Notes: generated by a model not told the origin, from the letters alone. A DNA stretch of 64,000 bases from Pseudacidovorax sp. (GCF_017991995.1 NZ_JAGOPN010000014.1:62001-126000); one strand, 5' to 3'. Positions 1 to 9,547 are shown, counted from the stretch's first letter. Numbers and translations are program-made.

Positions 1-551
1 GTGGTGCGCGCGCCGATGGCGCCCCAGGCGATCAGGTCGCCGATGTACTGGGGCGAGATCACGTCCAGGAACTCGCTGCCCGCCGGCAGGCCCAGGCGGT
101 TGATGTCGATGAGCAACTGGCGCGCCATGCGCAGGCCCTCGTCGATGCGGTAGCTCTCGTCCAGGTACGGGTCGTTGATCAGGCCCTTCCAGCCGACGGT
201 GGTGCGCGGCTTCTCGAAGTACACGCGCATCACGATCTCCAGCGAGTCGGCGTACTTTTCGCGCTCGACCTTCAGGCGGCGGGCGTAGTCGAGCGCCGCG
301 GCGGGGTCATGGATGGAACACGGCCCCATCACCACCAGCAGCCGGTCGTCCTGGCCGGCCATGATGTTGTGGATGTTGCGGCGGGTGTCGGTGATCAGCT
401 TCTCGACGGCCGTGCCGTGGATGGGGAAGAAGCGGATGAGGTGTTCCGGAGGGGGCAGCACGTTGATGTCCTTGATGCGTTCGTCGTCGGTCTGGCTTGT
501 TTTCTCGACGGGCGCATACCAGGGATTGGCGGTGGCGTTGCTGCTGTTCAT
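1..551 (-). CDS. aroG: 3-deoxy-7-phosphoheptulonate synthase, class I (N-terminal part, cut by window edge)
   Basis: DAHP synthase condenses phosphoenolpyruvate and erythrose 4-phosphate in the first step of the shikimate pathway. About 183 residues are present. The reading frame shows the family motifs GPCSIHD (about residues 76-82) and EKPRTTVGWKGLINDP (about 113-128), and the window ends near the conserved GAIGARTT segment. The start ATG has AAGGA about 8 nt upstream. It lies behind an aromatic-rich leader peptide and a terminator hairpin, which implies attenuation by aromatic amino acid supply. The sequence resembles the class I AroF/G/H type; which feedback class it belongs to cannot be told from this fragment. 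The 3' part lies outside the window. Confidence 0.95.
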   Translation of the reverse strand, partial: MNSSNATANPWYAPVEKTSQTDDERIKDINVLPPPEHLIRFFPIHGTAVEKLITDTRRNIHNIMAGQDDRLLVVMGPCSIHDPAAALDYARRLKVEREKYADSLEIVMRVYFEKPRTTVGWKGLINDPYLDESYRIDEGLRMARQLLIDINRLGLPAGSEFLDVISPQYIGDLIAWGAIGART

Positions 552-600
552 GGGAACGATCCTTCTTGTGGGTTGATGTGTGACGGAAAACGGGGGGACG

Positions 601-637
601 AAAAAAAACCGCCGGGCTTTTGGCACCGGCGGTTTTT
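601..637 (-). terminator. attenuator-type intrinsic terminator in the aroG leader
   Basis: A perfect 12-bp stem (604-615 with 626-637) encloses a 10-nt loop and is followed on the minus strand by eight U (608-601). It lies between the leader peptide stop and the aroG start, so it can stop transcription before aroG. Its 5' arm contains CCGCCGG (632-626 read on the minus strand). This is complementary to CCGGCGG inside the leader peptide coding sequence (682-676), which gives a possible antiterminator. The hairpin is seen directly; the switching is inferred. It could also act partly as the tldD terminator. Confidence 0.85.
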
Positions 638-656
638 GAGGGTTGGGTTGTTGCGT

Positions 657-731
657 TTACGCGCGCGCCTCTCGTCCGCCGGAGTCCGGGAACCAAAAGT
701 AGGCAAAGTAATAAGCGCGTTGAGCGAACAT
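657..731 (-). CDS. aromatic-rich leader peptide controlling aroG
   Basis: A 24-codon frame encodes MFAQRAYYFAYFWF followed by PDSGGREARA. Seven of the eight codons at positions 7-14 are Tyr, Phe or Trp, an extreme bias that is the hallmark of attenuation leader peptides such as PheL and TrpL. It lies 20 nt before the terminator hairpin and about 105 nt before the DAHP synthase start. Ribosome stalling on the aromatic codons would leave the CCGGCGG of codons 17-19 free to pair with the 5' arm of the terminator. There is no clear Shine-Dalgarno sequence, and the candidate promoter would start transcription almost at the AUG, so the peptide is probably read from a leaderless or near-leaderless end. 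Confidence 0.8.
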   Translation of the reverse strand: MFAQRAYYFAYFWFPDSGGREARA

Positions 732-739
732 GGAGCGCG

Positions 740-767
740 ACTCTAGCACGTGAAAACGGCTTGCCAA
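740..767 (-). promoter_or_regulatory. candidate promoter of the aroG leader transcript
   Basis: On the minus strand TTGGCA (767-762) is followed after 16 nt by TAGAGT (745-740), matching the sigma70 consensus at 5 and 4 of 6 positions. A start 7-8 nt downstream would fall within about 2 nt of the leader peptide AUG. It sits between the tldD stop and the leader peptide, so aroG would have its own transcript. Confidence 0.55.
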
Positions 768-780
768 GCTGTATTTATGT

Positions 781-2241
<1,461 letters not shown>

Positions 2242-2247
2242 CGGCAG

Positions 2248-2253
2248 ATTATT
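2248..2253 (-). promoter_or_regulatory. -10-like hexamer directly before tldD
   Basis: AATAAT on the minus strand sits 6 nt before the tldD ATG. No good -35 is visible. The spacing would put the transcription start at or next to the start codon. The rest of the 194-nt gap to rodA shows no other structure that I can support. Confidence 0.4.
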
Positions 2254-2435
2254 GCTCGCGCCTCCGGACGCTGCCCCCGTCCTCGCGGATCGGCAGGCCG
2301 GGGATCAGGGGCAATGCCAACGCTGCGCGCGCGGCTGCTGCAGACGGGTCGGGGCGCGTAGAGCCGGATCGGGGCGCGGGGCCGACGGCGCAAGCGCTCG
2401 CCAGATGCGACAGGCTTGGCGCGACGACCGGAAGA

Positions 2436-3590
2436 TCAGGTCTGCATCAGGCGCCGCGAGCGCGCGATCGACATCAGGATGCCCAGCCCCAGCCCCAGCG
2501 TGACCATGGCCGTGCCGCCATAGCTGACGAAGGGCAGCGGCACGCCCACCACCGGCAGGATGCCGCTGACCATGCCCATGTTCACGAAGGCATAGGTGAA
2601 GAAGATCATCGTCACGGCGCCGGCCAGCAGCCGCGAGAACAGCGTCGGCGCCGACGAGGCGATGGCCAGCCCGCGGAAGATCAGGAAGATGAAGCCGCAG
2701 ATCAGGAACAGGTTGCCGGCCAGGCCGAATTCCTCGGAATACGCGGCAAAGATGAAATCGGTGGTGCGCTCGGGAATGAACTCCAGGTGCGTCTGCGTGC
2801 CCTGCATGAAGCCCTTGCCGCCCAGGCCGCCGGAGCCGATGGCGATCATGCCCTGGATGATGTGGAAGCCCTTGCCCAGCGGGTCGCGAAAGGGATCCAG
2901 CAGCGTACACACGCGCTGGCGCTGGTACTCGTGCAGGATGCGCCAGTCCACGCCGTCGGCACACAGCTGCGGCTCGTACCAGACGATCAGCGTCACGACC
3001 ACGGCGATCACGATGACCGGCGGCACGATCAGCTTCCAGGGCAGGCCGGCGAAGAAGATCACCGACAGCCCGGCCGCCAGCACCAGCAGCGAGGTGCCCA
3101 GGTCGGGCTGCTTCATGATCAGGCCCACCGGCACCGCCAGCAGCACGAAGGAGACGACGAAGTCCAGCGGCCGCAGCTGGCCCTCGCGGCGCTGGAACCA
3201 CCAGGCCAGCATCATCGGCATGGCGATCTTCAGGATCTCGCTGGGCTGGATCACCACGCCCACGTTCAGCCACCGCGTGGCGCCCTTCTTGGTGACGCCG
3301 AACAGCGCAACCGCCACCAGCAGCGTGACGCCGAACGCATACAGGGGCACCGCCAGGCTCATCAGCCGCTGCGGCGGCACCTGGGCCCCCAGGAACATGA
3401 TGCCCGCTGCCAGCAGCATGTTGCGGCCATGGTCCGAGAAGCGGGTGCCGCTGTCGTAGCCGGAGGAGTACATGGCGACCATGCCGATCGAGGCCAGCAC
3501 CACCAGCGCGAGCACCAGCAGGACGTCGAAGCCCTGGAACACAGGCGCGATGCGGCGCAGGAGCGAGGGGCGCTGGAAGACGGCAGACAT
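2436..3590 (-). CDS. rodA: rod shape-determining protein RodA (SEDS glycosyltransferase)
   Basis: RodA polymerises lipid II into glycan strands in the elongation machinery with its partner PBP2. The 384-residue protein is made almost entirely of hydrophobic helices and shows SEDS-family features such as the loop after QPDLGTS, the segment GLGGKGFMQGTQTH, and the C-terminal PFVSYGGTAM motif. The latter is the RodA/FtsW signature. The closely related FtsW is encoded separately in the dcw cluster here, which supports this copy being RodA. A GATAAT hexamer 10 nt before the start suggests a promoter with a very short leader. The usual neighbours mreBCD and mrdA lie outside the window. Confidence 0.93.
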   Translation of the reverse strand: MSAVFQRPSLLRRIAPVFQGFDVLLVLALVVLASIGMVAMYSSGYDSGTRFSDHGRNMLLAAGIMFLGAQVPPQRLMSLAVPLYAFGVTLLVAVALFGVTKKGATRWLNVGVVIQPSEILKIAMPMMLAWWFQRREGQLRPLDFVVSFVLLAVPVGLIMKQPDLGTSLLVLAAGLSVIFFAGLPWKLIVPPVIVIAVVVTLIVWYEPQLCADGVDWRILHEYQRQRVCTLLDPFRDPLGKGFHIIQGMIAIGSGGLGGKGFMQGTQTHLEFIPERTTDFIFAAYSEEFGLAGNLFLICGFIFLIFRGLAIASSAPTLFSRLLAGAVTMIFFTYAFVNMGMVSGILPVVGVPLPFVSYGGTAMVTLGLGLGILMSIARSRRLMQT

Positions 3591-3600
3591 GAGGCGCGCG

Positions 3601-3606
3601 ATTATC
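3601..3606 (-). promoter_or_regulatory. -10-like hexamer before rodA
   Basis: GATAAT on the minus strand lies 10 nt before the rodA ATG, giving a predicted 5' leader of only a few bases. It is back to back with the esterase -10 candidate 13 nt away on the other strand. Confidence 0.4.
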
Positions 3607-3618
3607 CGCGTGCGCCGC

Positions 3619-3624
3619 TACAGT
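3619..3624 (+). promoter_or_regulatory. -10-like hexamer before the esterase gene
   Basis: TACAGT sits 7 nt before the ATG at 3632, with no clear -35 and no ribosome binding site. The same arrangement recurs at other unit-leading genes of the window. Confidence 0.35.
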
Positions 3625-3631
3625 GCGGCAA

Positions 3632-4219
3632 ATGTCGACCACCCACCTGCTCTACCTGCATGGCTTTCGCTCGTCGCCCCAATCGGCCAAGGCGCGGCTG
3701 ATGGCGGCGCGGATGGCGGCGCGGCATCCGGCGGTGCACTGGTGGTGCCCGCAGCTGCCGCCCTCGCCGCGCGCGGCGGCAGAACTGATCGCGCAGGGCA
3801 CCGCCGACTGGCCCAGCGACAGGATGGCCGTGGTCGGCTCCTCGCTCGGCGGCTTTTATGCGACCTGGCTGGCGGCGCACACCGGCTGCCGTGCGGCGCT
3901 GGTCAACCCGGCCGTCGATCCGGCACGCGACCTCGAAAAATACATTGGCGAACAGACGGCCTGGCACGACCCCGAGGCGCACTTCTTCTTCCGCCCCGAG
4001 TACATCGACGAGCTGCGCGCCCTGCAGGCCGGCGCGCTGCCGCACCCGGAGCGCCTGATGGCCGTGATCGCCAAGGGCGACGAGGTGCTGGACTGGCGCG
4101 AGATGACGGCGCGCTACCCCGGCAGCCTGCTGCGCGTGGTCGAGGGCGGCGACCATGCGCTGTCCGATTTCGAGACGACCCACCTGGACGCCGTGATCGC
4201 CTTCCTGCAACCGGCCTGA
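3632..4219 (+). CDS. YqiA-like alpha/beta-hydrolase (esterase)
   Basis: This 195-residue protein resembles the YqiA/UPF0227 family of small cytoplasmic esterases. The sequence starts with LLYLHGFRSSP, the oxyanion-hole strand with an HG motif. It carries the nucleophile elbow GSSLGG (about residues 70-75), and the likely catalytic Asp (KGDEVLDW) and His (GGDHALSDF) follow in the right order near the C terminus. I start at the ATG (MSTTHLL) instead of a GTG three codons upstream, because the ATG gives the usual family start and lies 7 nt from a -10-like hexamer. It is divergent from rodA. The natural substrate is unknown. Confidence 0.85.
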   Translation: MSTTHLLYLHGFRSSPQSAKARLMAARMAARHPAVHWWCPQLPPSPRAAAELIAQGTADWPSDRMAVVGSSLGGFYATWLAAHTGCRAALVNPAVDPARDLEKYIGEQTAWHDPEAHFFFRPEYIDELRALQAGALPHPERLMAVIAKGDEVLDWREMTARYPGSLLRVVEGGDHALSDFETTHLDAVIAFLQPA

Positions 4220-4255
4220 GCCCGCCGCGGGCCCGGCGCGCCGCGGGGCGCGTGT

Positions 4256-4261
4256 GACAAT
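4256..4261 (+). promoter_or_regulatory. -10-like hexamer before the RNase II gene
   Basis: GACAAT lies 6 nt before the ATG, preceded by TGT. There is no ribosome binding site, so a leaderless transcript is plausible. Confidence 0.4.
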
Positions 4262-4267
4262 CGCCAG

Positions 4268-6340
4268 ATGTTTGTGTTGTTCGAAGAAGCCGGCAAGTAC
4301 CTCGGCGGCCGTGTGCTGTCCGAGGCCGAAGCGTCGGCGCAGGTGGAGCTCGATAGCGGCAAGCGCGTCAAGGTCAAGGGCGCCAACATCGTGCTGCGTT
4401 TCGACAAGCCGGCGCCCGCCGAGCTGATCGCCGAAGCGCGCGCGCTGGCCGCCACGATGGACCTGGACTTGGCTTGGGAATTCGCGTCCGACGAGGAATT
4501 CGGTTTCGCCGAACTCGCGGCCGACTATTTCAGCGACAAGCCCACGCTGGCGCAGCAGGCCGCCGCCCTCTTCGCCCTGTTCGACGCGCCCCACTACTTC
4601 CGCCGCAGCGGCAAGGGGCGTTTCCGCAAGGCACCCGCCGAGATCGTGCAGCAGGCCCTGGCCGCCATCGAGAAGAAGAAAGCCATCCAGGCGCAGATCG
4701 GCGAATGGTCGGCCGAACTGGTGGCCGGCCGCTGCCCGGCGCCCATCCGCGAGCAGCTCTACCGCATCCTCTTCAAGCCCGACAAGAACGCGCCCGAATA
4801 CAAGGCCGTGGTCGAGGCCGCCCGCACCGCCCAGCGCCCGCCACTGGAGCTGCTGACCACCGCCGGCGCCATCGACTCGTCCTACCAGTTCCACTGGAAG
4901 CGCTTCCTGTTCGAGAACTTCCCCAAGGGCACGGGCTTTCCGGCTTCGCTCAGCGCGCCCGCGGTGGCGGACGACCTGCTGCTGGCCGAGGGTGTGGAAG
5001 CCTTCTCCATCGACGACTCGCAGACCACCGAGATCGACGATGCGCTGTCGGTGCAAGGCCTGGGCAGCGGCACGGTGACCGTCGGCGTGCACATCGCGGC
5101 GCCCGGCCTGGCGCTGGCGCCCGGCGACGCGCTGGACCAGGTGGCGCGCGCGCGCATGTCCACCGTCTACATGCCGGGTCACAAGATCACCATGCTGCCC
5201 GACGCCGTGGTGCAGACCTACACCCTGCTCGAAGGCGCGCCGCGCCCGGCGGTGTCGCTCTATGCCCGCTTCGACGAGGCCACGCTGGCGCTGCAGGGGA
5301 TCGAGACGAAGATCGAACGTGTGCCGGTGGTCGCCAACCTGCGCCACGACCAGCTCGATGCGGTGATCGACGAAACCTGGCTCGAGGCGCCCGCCCCCAC
5401 CGGTGGCCCCGCCGAGGCGCAGCGCCTGCATGCGCCGCTGGCCTTCCTGTTCCGTCTGGCCAAGGCGCTGAAGGCGCAGCGCGAAGTGGTGCGCGGCAAG
5501 CCCGAGAGCTTCAACCGCCCCGACTACAACTTCCGCCTGGTCGGCCATGAGGACCGACCCGAGCCCGACGGCAGCGAGACCGTGCAGATCACGACCCGCC
5601 GCCGCGGCGCGCCGCTGGACCTGATCGTCTCCGAGGCCATGATCCTGGCCAACAGCAGCTGGGGCGGCTGGCTGGGCGAGCTGGGCGTGCCCGCGCTCTA
5701 CCGCAGCCAGGCCAGCCTGGCGCCCGGCATCAAGGTGCGCATGGGCACCAAGGCCCTGCCGCATGCCGGCCTGGGCGTGAAGGCCTATGCGTGGAGCACC
5801 TCGCCGCTGCGCCGCTACACCGATCTGGTCAACCAGTGGCAGATCATCGCGGCCGCGCGCCACGGCAAGACCGCTGCGCTGGCCGCGCCCTTCAAGCCCA
5901 AGGACGCAGGCCTGCTCTCCATCCTCTCCGGCTTCGACGCGGCCTACACCACCTACAACGCCTACCAGTCCGGCATGGAGCGCTTCTGGACGCTCAAGTA
6001 CCTGCAGCAGCACGGCATCCGCGAGCTGGAGGCCACGCTGGTGCGCGACGCCGGCGGCGGCGAGGCGCTGGCCCGCGCCGACACGCTGCCGCTGGTGCTG
6101 CCGGTGATCGGTGCCCAGGGCCTGCCGCGCGGCGCCCGCATCCGGCTGCGCCTGGGCGGCATCGACGAGATCGCGCTGGCCGTCAACGGCAGCGTGATCG
6201 AGCGCCTGGACGCCGAGGCCTCACCCGCCGCCGACGATGCCGAGGCCGACGAGGAAGAAGCCGCCACCGGCGCGCTGACCATCGCCGTCGATGTGAACGA
6301 CGCCGAACCCGAGGCCCCCGCGCCCGCCCCCGCGGCCTGA
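4268..6340 (+). CDS. rnb: RNB-domain exoribonuclease (RNase II family)
   Basis: A 3'-to-5' hydrolytic exoribonuclease of the RNase II/RNase R superfamily. The catalytic aspartate motif SIDDSQTTEIDDALS falls at about residues 247-261, followed by YMPGHKITMLP and the late SPLRRYTDLVNQ block that is typical of the RNB fold. At 690 residues it is close to RNase II length and shorter than RNase R. The last 50 residues are an acidic Ala/Glu/Pro-rich tail without obvious fold. It leads a plus-strand run with TonB, aroE and mtgA, a gene order I recall as common in Burkholderiales. The rnb symbol is by family; a distinct VacB-like paralogue is possible. Confidence 0.85.
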   Translation: MFVLFEEAGKYLGGRVLSEAEASAQVELDSGKRVKVKGANIVLRFDKPAPAELIAEARALAATMDLDLAWEFASDEEFGFAELAADYFSDKPTLAQQAAALFALFDAPHYFRRSGKGRFRKAPAEIVQQALAAIEKKKAIQAQIGEWSAELVAGRCPAPIREQLYRILFKPDKNAPEYKAVVEAARTAQRPPLELLTTAGAIDSSYQFHWKRFLFENFPKGTGFPASLSAPAVADDLLLAEGVEAFSIDDSQTTEIDDALSVQGLGSGTVTVGVHIAAPGLALAPGDALDQVARARMSTVYMPGHKITMLPDAVVQTYTLLEGAPRPAVSLYARFDEATLALQGIETKIERVPVVANLRHDQLDAVIDETWLEAPAPTGGPAEAQRLHAPLAFLFRLAKALKAQREVVRGKPESFNRPDYNFRLVGHEDRPEPDGSETVQITTRRRGAPLDLIVSEAMILANSSWGGWLGELGVPALYRSQASLAPGIKVRMGTKALPHAGLGVKAYAWSTSPLRRYTDLVNQWQIIAAARHGKTAALAAPFKPKDAGLLSILSGFDAAYTTYNAYQSGMERFWTLKYLQQHGIRELEATLVRDAGGGEALARADTLPLVLPVIGAQGLPRGARIRLRLGGIDEIALAVNGSVIERLDAEASPAADDAEADEEEAATGALTIAVDVNDAEPEAPAPAPAA

Positions 6341-6360
6341 TCCTGCATCGCTTCTCCGCC

Positions 6361-7227
6361 ATGCGCCTGGCCGACCTGACTCCGCTGCAGATGGCACTGG
6401 GTGTGTCGGTGCTGGTGCATGCGGCGGTGCTGGGCGTGCGCGTGGCCGACCCGGCCGCCTTCGACCGCGTGCTGCAGGAGTCGCCGCTGGAGATCATCCT
6501 GGTCAACGCCCGCAGTTCGCAGACCGACCTGCCGGCCAAGCCGGCGGCCCTGGCCCAGGCCACGCTTGCCGGCGGCGGCGACCTGGAGCGGGGCCGCGCC
6601 ACCAGCCCGCTGCCGCCCTCGGCCTTCCGCGCCGTCGGCGATTCCGACCAGGACGCCCAGCGCCGCATCGAGGCGCTGCAGGAGCAGCAGCAGATGCTGC
6701 TGGCCCGCGTGCGCAAACAACTGGCCGCCCTGCCCGCGCCCGACCCCAGCCGCACCGGCCAGACCGCCGACAGCACGGCGCAGGAAGAGCGCCGGCGCCA
6801 GCTGCTGGACCTGCTCGCCGAGATCGAACGCCGTGTCAACGAAGAGAACGCCCGCCCCAAGCGCCGCTACATCAGCCCCTCCACGCGCGAGGTGGCCTAT
6901 GCGGGCTACGTGGATGCGCTGCGCCGGCGCATCGAGGCGCGCGGCACGCTGAACTTTCCCGAGGCGCGGGGCCAGAAGCTCTATGGCCAGCTCACGCTGC
7001 TGATCACCGTCAACCACGACGGCCGCCTGCTGGCGACCGAGTTGGTGGAAAGCTCCGGCAATGCCGACCTGGACCGCCGCGCCCAGGCCATCGTGCGCAG
7101 CCTGGGCAACTTCGGCACCTTCACCGACGCCATGCGCCGCCAGGCCGACCAGATCGTGCTGCCCTCGCGCTTCCGCTTCACCCGCGACGAGACGCTGGAG
7201 ACCCAGGTGTCCGCCACGCCGCAGTGA
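6361..7227 (+). CDS. TonB-like energy transducer protein
   Basis: The 288-residue protein has one N-terminal hydrophobic segment (about residues 10-25), a long periplasmic region rich in Pro, Gln and Glu with a likely coiled-coil around RRIEALQEQQQMLL, and a C-terminal TonB-type domain (about 195-280). That domain includes LTLLITVNHDGRLLATELVESSG. Such proteins couple the ExbBD proton-driven motor to outer membrane transport or structure, but no ExbBD or receptor gene is nearby. The gene follows the RNase gene by 20 nt and precedes aroE, so it is probably co-transcribed. The role may be envelope related rather than siderophore uptake; this is inference. Confidence 0.8.
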   Translation: MRLADLTPLQMALGVSVLVHAAVLGVRVADPAAFDRVLQESPLEIILVNARSSQTDLPAKPAALAQATLAGGGDLERGRATSPLPPSAFRAVGDSDQDAQRRIEALQEQQQMLLARVRKQLAALPAPDPSRTGQTADSTAQEERRRQLLDLLAEIERRVNEENARPKRRYISPSTREVAYAGYVDALRRRIEARGTLNFPEARGQKLYGQLTLLITVNHDGRLLATELVESSGNADLDRRAQAIVRSLGNFGTFTDAMRRQADQIVLPSRFRFTRDETLETQVSATPQ

Positions 7228-7267
7228 GCCGTCCCCCGCCTTTTTCCTTCGACCGCATCAGAACCCC

Positions 7268-8134
7268 ATGGACCGCTACTGCGTGATGGGCAACCCGGTG
7301 GCGCACAGCCGCTCGCCGTGGATCCACGCCCGCTTCGCCCAACTCACCGGCCAGACGCTGGACTACGGACGCCGCGAGGTCGCACCGGGCGCCTTCGCGC
7401 AGGCCGTGGCCGACTTCCGCCGTGAGGCGCAGGAGGCCGGCGACCGGGCCGGCGGCTGCAACGTGACGGTGCCCTGCAAGTTCGACGCCGCCGCGCTGGC
7501 CGGTGATCGCCTGAGCGCGCGCGCCCGTCTGGCCGGCGCGGTCAACACCCTGCGCTTCGACGAGGACGGCCATGTGCACGGCGACAACACCGATGGCGCC
7601 GGCTTGGTGGCCGACATCGTGCGCCATGCCGGCCGCGCGCTGGCGGGCGCGCGGGTGCTGCTGATCGGCGCGGGTGGCGCGGCGGCCGGCGTGATGGGGC
7701 CGCTGATCGAGGCGGCGCCTTCGCGCCTGGTGGTGGCCAACCGCACCGCCGCCAAGGCCGAGGCGCTGGTGGCGCAGCATGCCCACCTGGCCCGCGGCAC
7801 GGATTGCGAGCTTCAGGCCGCCGGCCTGGACGGCCTGGGCGATGCCCGCTTCGACATCGTCGTCAACGGCACCGCCTCCAGCCTGGCGGGTGACGGCGTG
7901 CCCGTGCCGGCCAGCGTGCTGGCCGAGGGCGCCCTGGCCGTGGACATGATGTACGGCCCCGCCGCCGCCGGCTTCATCGGCTGGGCCCAGGCCCACGGCG
8001 CCATCGGTCGAGACGGCCTGGGCATGCTGGTCGAGCAGGCGGCCGAGGCGTTCGCCGTGTGGCGCGGCGTGCGGCCCGATGCGGCGCCGGTGCTGGCCGA
8101 TCTGCGCGCCCTGGTCGACGCCAAGCCCGCATGA
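7268..8134 (+). CDS. aroE: shikimate 5-dehydrogenase
   Basis: AroE reduces 3-dehydroshikimate to shikimate with NADPH in the aromatic amino acid pathway. The 288-residue protein shows NPVAHSRSPWIH (about residues 8-19, shikimate binding), NVTVPCK with the catalytic lysine, GDNTDGAG with the catalytic aspartate, and the nucleotide-binding loop GAGGAAAG. Length and motif spacing are normal. It overlaps the start of mtgA by 4 nt (ATGA), a sign of translational coupling. The first pathway enzyme, aroG, lies 6.7 kb away on the other strand. Confidence 0.96.
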   Translation: MDRYCVMGNPVAHSRSPWIHARFAQLTGQTLDYGRREVAPGAFAQAVADFRREAQEAGDRAGGCNVTVPCKFDAAALAGDRLSARARLAGAVNTLRFDEDGHVHGDNTDGAGLVADIVRHAGRALAGARVLLIGAGGAAAGVMGPLIEAAPSRLVVANRTAAKAEALVAQHAHLARGTDCELQAAGLDGLGDARFDIVVNGTASSLAGDGVPVPASVLAEGALAVDMMYGPAAAGFIGWAQAHGAIGRDGLGMLVEQAAEAFAVWRGVRPDAAPVLADLRALVDAKPA

Positions 8135-8877
8135 TGCGTCCGCTCGGTCGCTGGCTGGTCTGTCTGCTGCTGGCAGGCGTGGCGCTGCAGCTGTTCTTCC
8201 TGCTGCGCATCGCGCTCATGCTGGTGCTCGATCCGCAGTCCACCAGCTTCCAGCGCTCGGAGATGTGGCGGCTCGCGCGGCAGGACGGGCCGCGCGCACA
8301 GTGGAGCCAGACCTGGTTGCCCTACGAACGCATCGCCGATCCGCTCAAGCGCGCCGTCATCGCCAGCGAGGATGCCGCCTTCGTCGAACACGGCGGCGTG
8401 GAATGGGAGGCCATCGAACGTGCCCGGCAGCGCAACGCGCGCGCCGAGGAGCTGGCTGCGCGCCGGGCCGCCCGTGCCGCCGCGCAGGGTCGGCCCACCC
8501 GCCCGCCGCAGCTGCGTGGCGGCTCCACCATCAGCCAGCAGCTGGCCAAGAACCTGCTGCTGTCGGGCGAACGCACGCTGCTGCGCAAGGGCCAGGAGCT
8601 GGTGCTGACGCAGCTGCTGGAGCTCTTCCTGGGCAAGCGCCGCATCCTGGAGATCTACCTCAACAGCGTGGAATGGGGCGAAGGCGTCTTCGGTGCCGAG
8701 GCCGCGGCGCGCCACTACTTCGGCAAGGGCGCCGACCGCCTGACGGCCAGCGAGGCGGCGCGGCTGGCCGTCATGCTGCCCAGCCCCAAGTTCTACGAGA
8801 AGCGGCCCTACTCGTCCTACCTCAATGGCAGGGCTTCGACCATCGTTGCGCGCATGGGCGCGGTCGAGCTGCCCTGA
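8131..8877 (+). CDS. mtgA: monofunctional biosynthetic peptidoglycan transglycosylase
   Basis: MtgA is a membrane-anchored GT51 glycosyltransferase that polymerises lipid II without a transpeptidase domain. The 248-residue protein has one N-terminal transmembrane helix (about residues 8-28). It then shows the GT51 motifs EDAAFVEHGG (catalytic Glu), GGSTISQQLAKNL, RKGQELVLTQLLE and KRRILEIYLN. The start overlaps the aroE stop as ATGA. An insertion of Arg/Ala-rich residues between EDAAF and GGSTIS (about residues 98-128) is typical of this family in beta-proteobacteria as far as I recall. It complements RodA and FtsW in glycan synthesis. Confidence 0.94.
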   Translation: MMRPLGRWLVCLLLAGVALQLFFLLRIALMLVLDPQSTSFQRSEMWRLARQDGPRAQWSQTWLPYERIADPLKRAVIASEDAAFVEHGGVEWEAIERARQRNARAEELAARRAARAAAQGRPTRPPQLRGGSTISQQLAKNLLLSGERTLLRKGQELVLTQLLELFLGKRRILEIYLNSVEWGEGVFGAEAAARHYFGKGADRLTASEAARLAVMLPSPKFYEKRPYSSYLNGRASTIVARMGAVELP

Positions 8878-8887
8878 CCCCCGCCCG

Positions 8888-8893
8888 TATCAT
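8888..8893 (+). promoter_or_regulatory. -10-like hexamer before plsC
   Basis: TATCAT (5 of 6 consensus positions) lies 6 nt before the ATG, with no ribosome binding site in between. A start here would make plsC a leaderless transcript inside the aroE-mtgA run. Confidence 0.4.
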
Positions 8894-8899
8894 CGCCCG

Positions 8900-9547
8900 A
8901 TGTACCTTGCCAAGCTGACGGGCGCCCTGCTGCTGGGCGTCACGCGCCTGCTCACCGGGGCCCAGGCGCGCTGGTGGGGCTGCCCGCCCAAGGCCGAGCA
9001 GCGCATCTACTTCGCCAACCACCAGAGCCACATCGACCTGGTCATGATCTGGGCCGCCCTGCCTGGCGAACTGCGCAGCATCACCCGGCCCATCGCGGCC
9101 CGCGACTACTGGGCCAATTCGCCCTTCAAGCGCTGGATCACCACCGAGGTCTTCAACGCCATCTATGTGGAGCGCGGCGGCACGCCCGCACCGGCCGAGG
9201 ACGGCGCCGCGCCGCCCGACCCGATGGCGCCGCTGCAGCCGCTGATCGAGGCGCTGAAGAGCGGCGACTCGATCATCATCTTTCCCGAAGGCACGCGCGG
9301 CCATACGGGCGTGCCGCAGAAGTTCAAGTCCGGCCTCTACACGCTGGCGCAGATGTTCCCGGAGGTGGTGCTGGTGCCGGCCTGGATCGACAACGTCCAG
9401 CGCGTCATGCCCAAGGGCGAGGTGGTGCCTGTGCCCATCCTCTGCTCGGTGACCTTCGGCGCGCCCATCCGCATCGAGCCGGGCGAGGAGCGGCGGGCCT
9501 TCCTCGACCGGGCGCGCGAGGCCGTGATCGCCCTGCGCGACGTGTAG
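8900..9547 (+). CDS. plsC: 1-acyl-sn-glycerol-3-phosphate acyltransferase family protein
   Basis: A 215-residue acyltransferase that would convert lysophosphatidic acid to phosphatidic acid at the inner membrane. The acyltransferase motif NHQSHID (HxxxxD, about residues 43-49) and the glycerophosphate-binding motif FPEGTRG are both present. The next gene is a CdsA-like cytidylyltransferase that would use the product, 15 nt downstream, so the pair likely forms a phospholipid module. I chose the ATG at the MYLAKLTG start because it lies 6 nt after a -10-like hexamer and gives the family's usual length. The exact acyl acceptor is inferred. Confidence 0.85.
   Translation: MYLAKLTGALLLGVTRLLTGAQARWWGCPPKAEQRIYFANHQSHIDLVMIWAALPGELRSITRPIAARDYWANSPFKRWITTEVFNAIYVERGGTPAPAEDGAAPPDPMAPLQPLIEALKSGDSIIIFPEGTRGHTGVPQKFKSGLYTLAQMFPEVVLVPAWIDNVQRVMPKGEVVPVPILCSVTFGAPIRIEPGEERRAFLDRAREAVIALRDV

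Noticed and set aside
3602-6013. Very long open frame on the minus strand opposite the RNase gene
   Set aside because: It mirrors the codon structure of a well-supported RNase II gene, has Gly/Arg/Ala/His-rich shadow composition and no family motifs; high-GC third positions keep antisense frames open.
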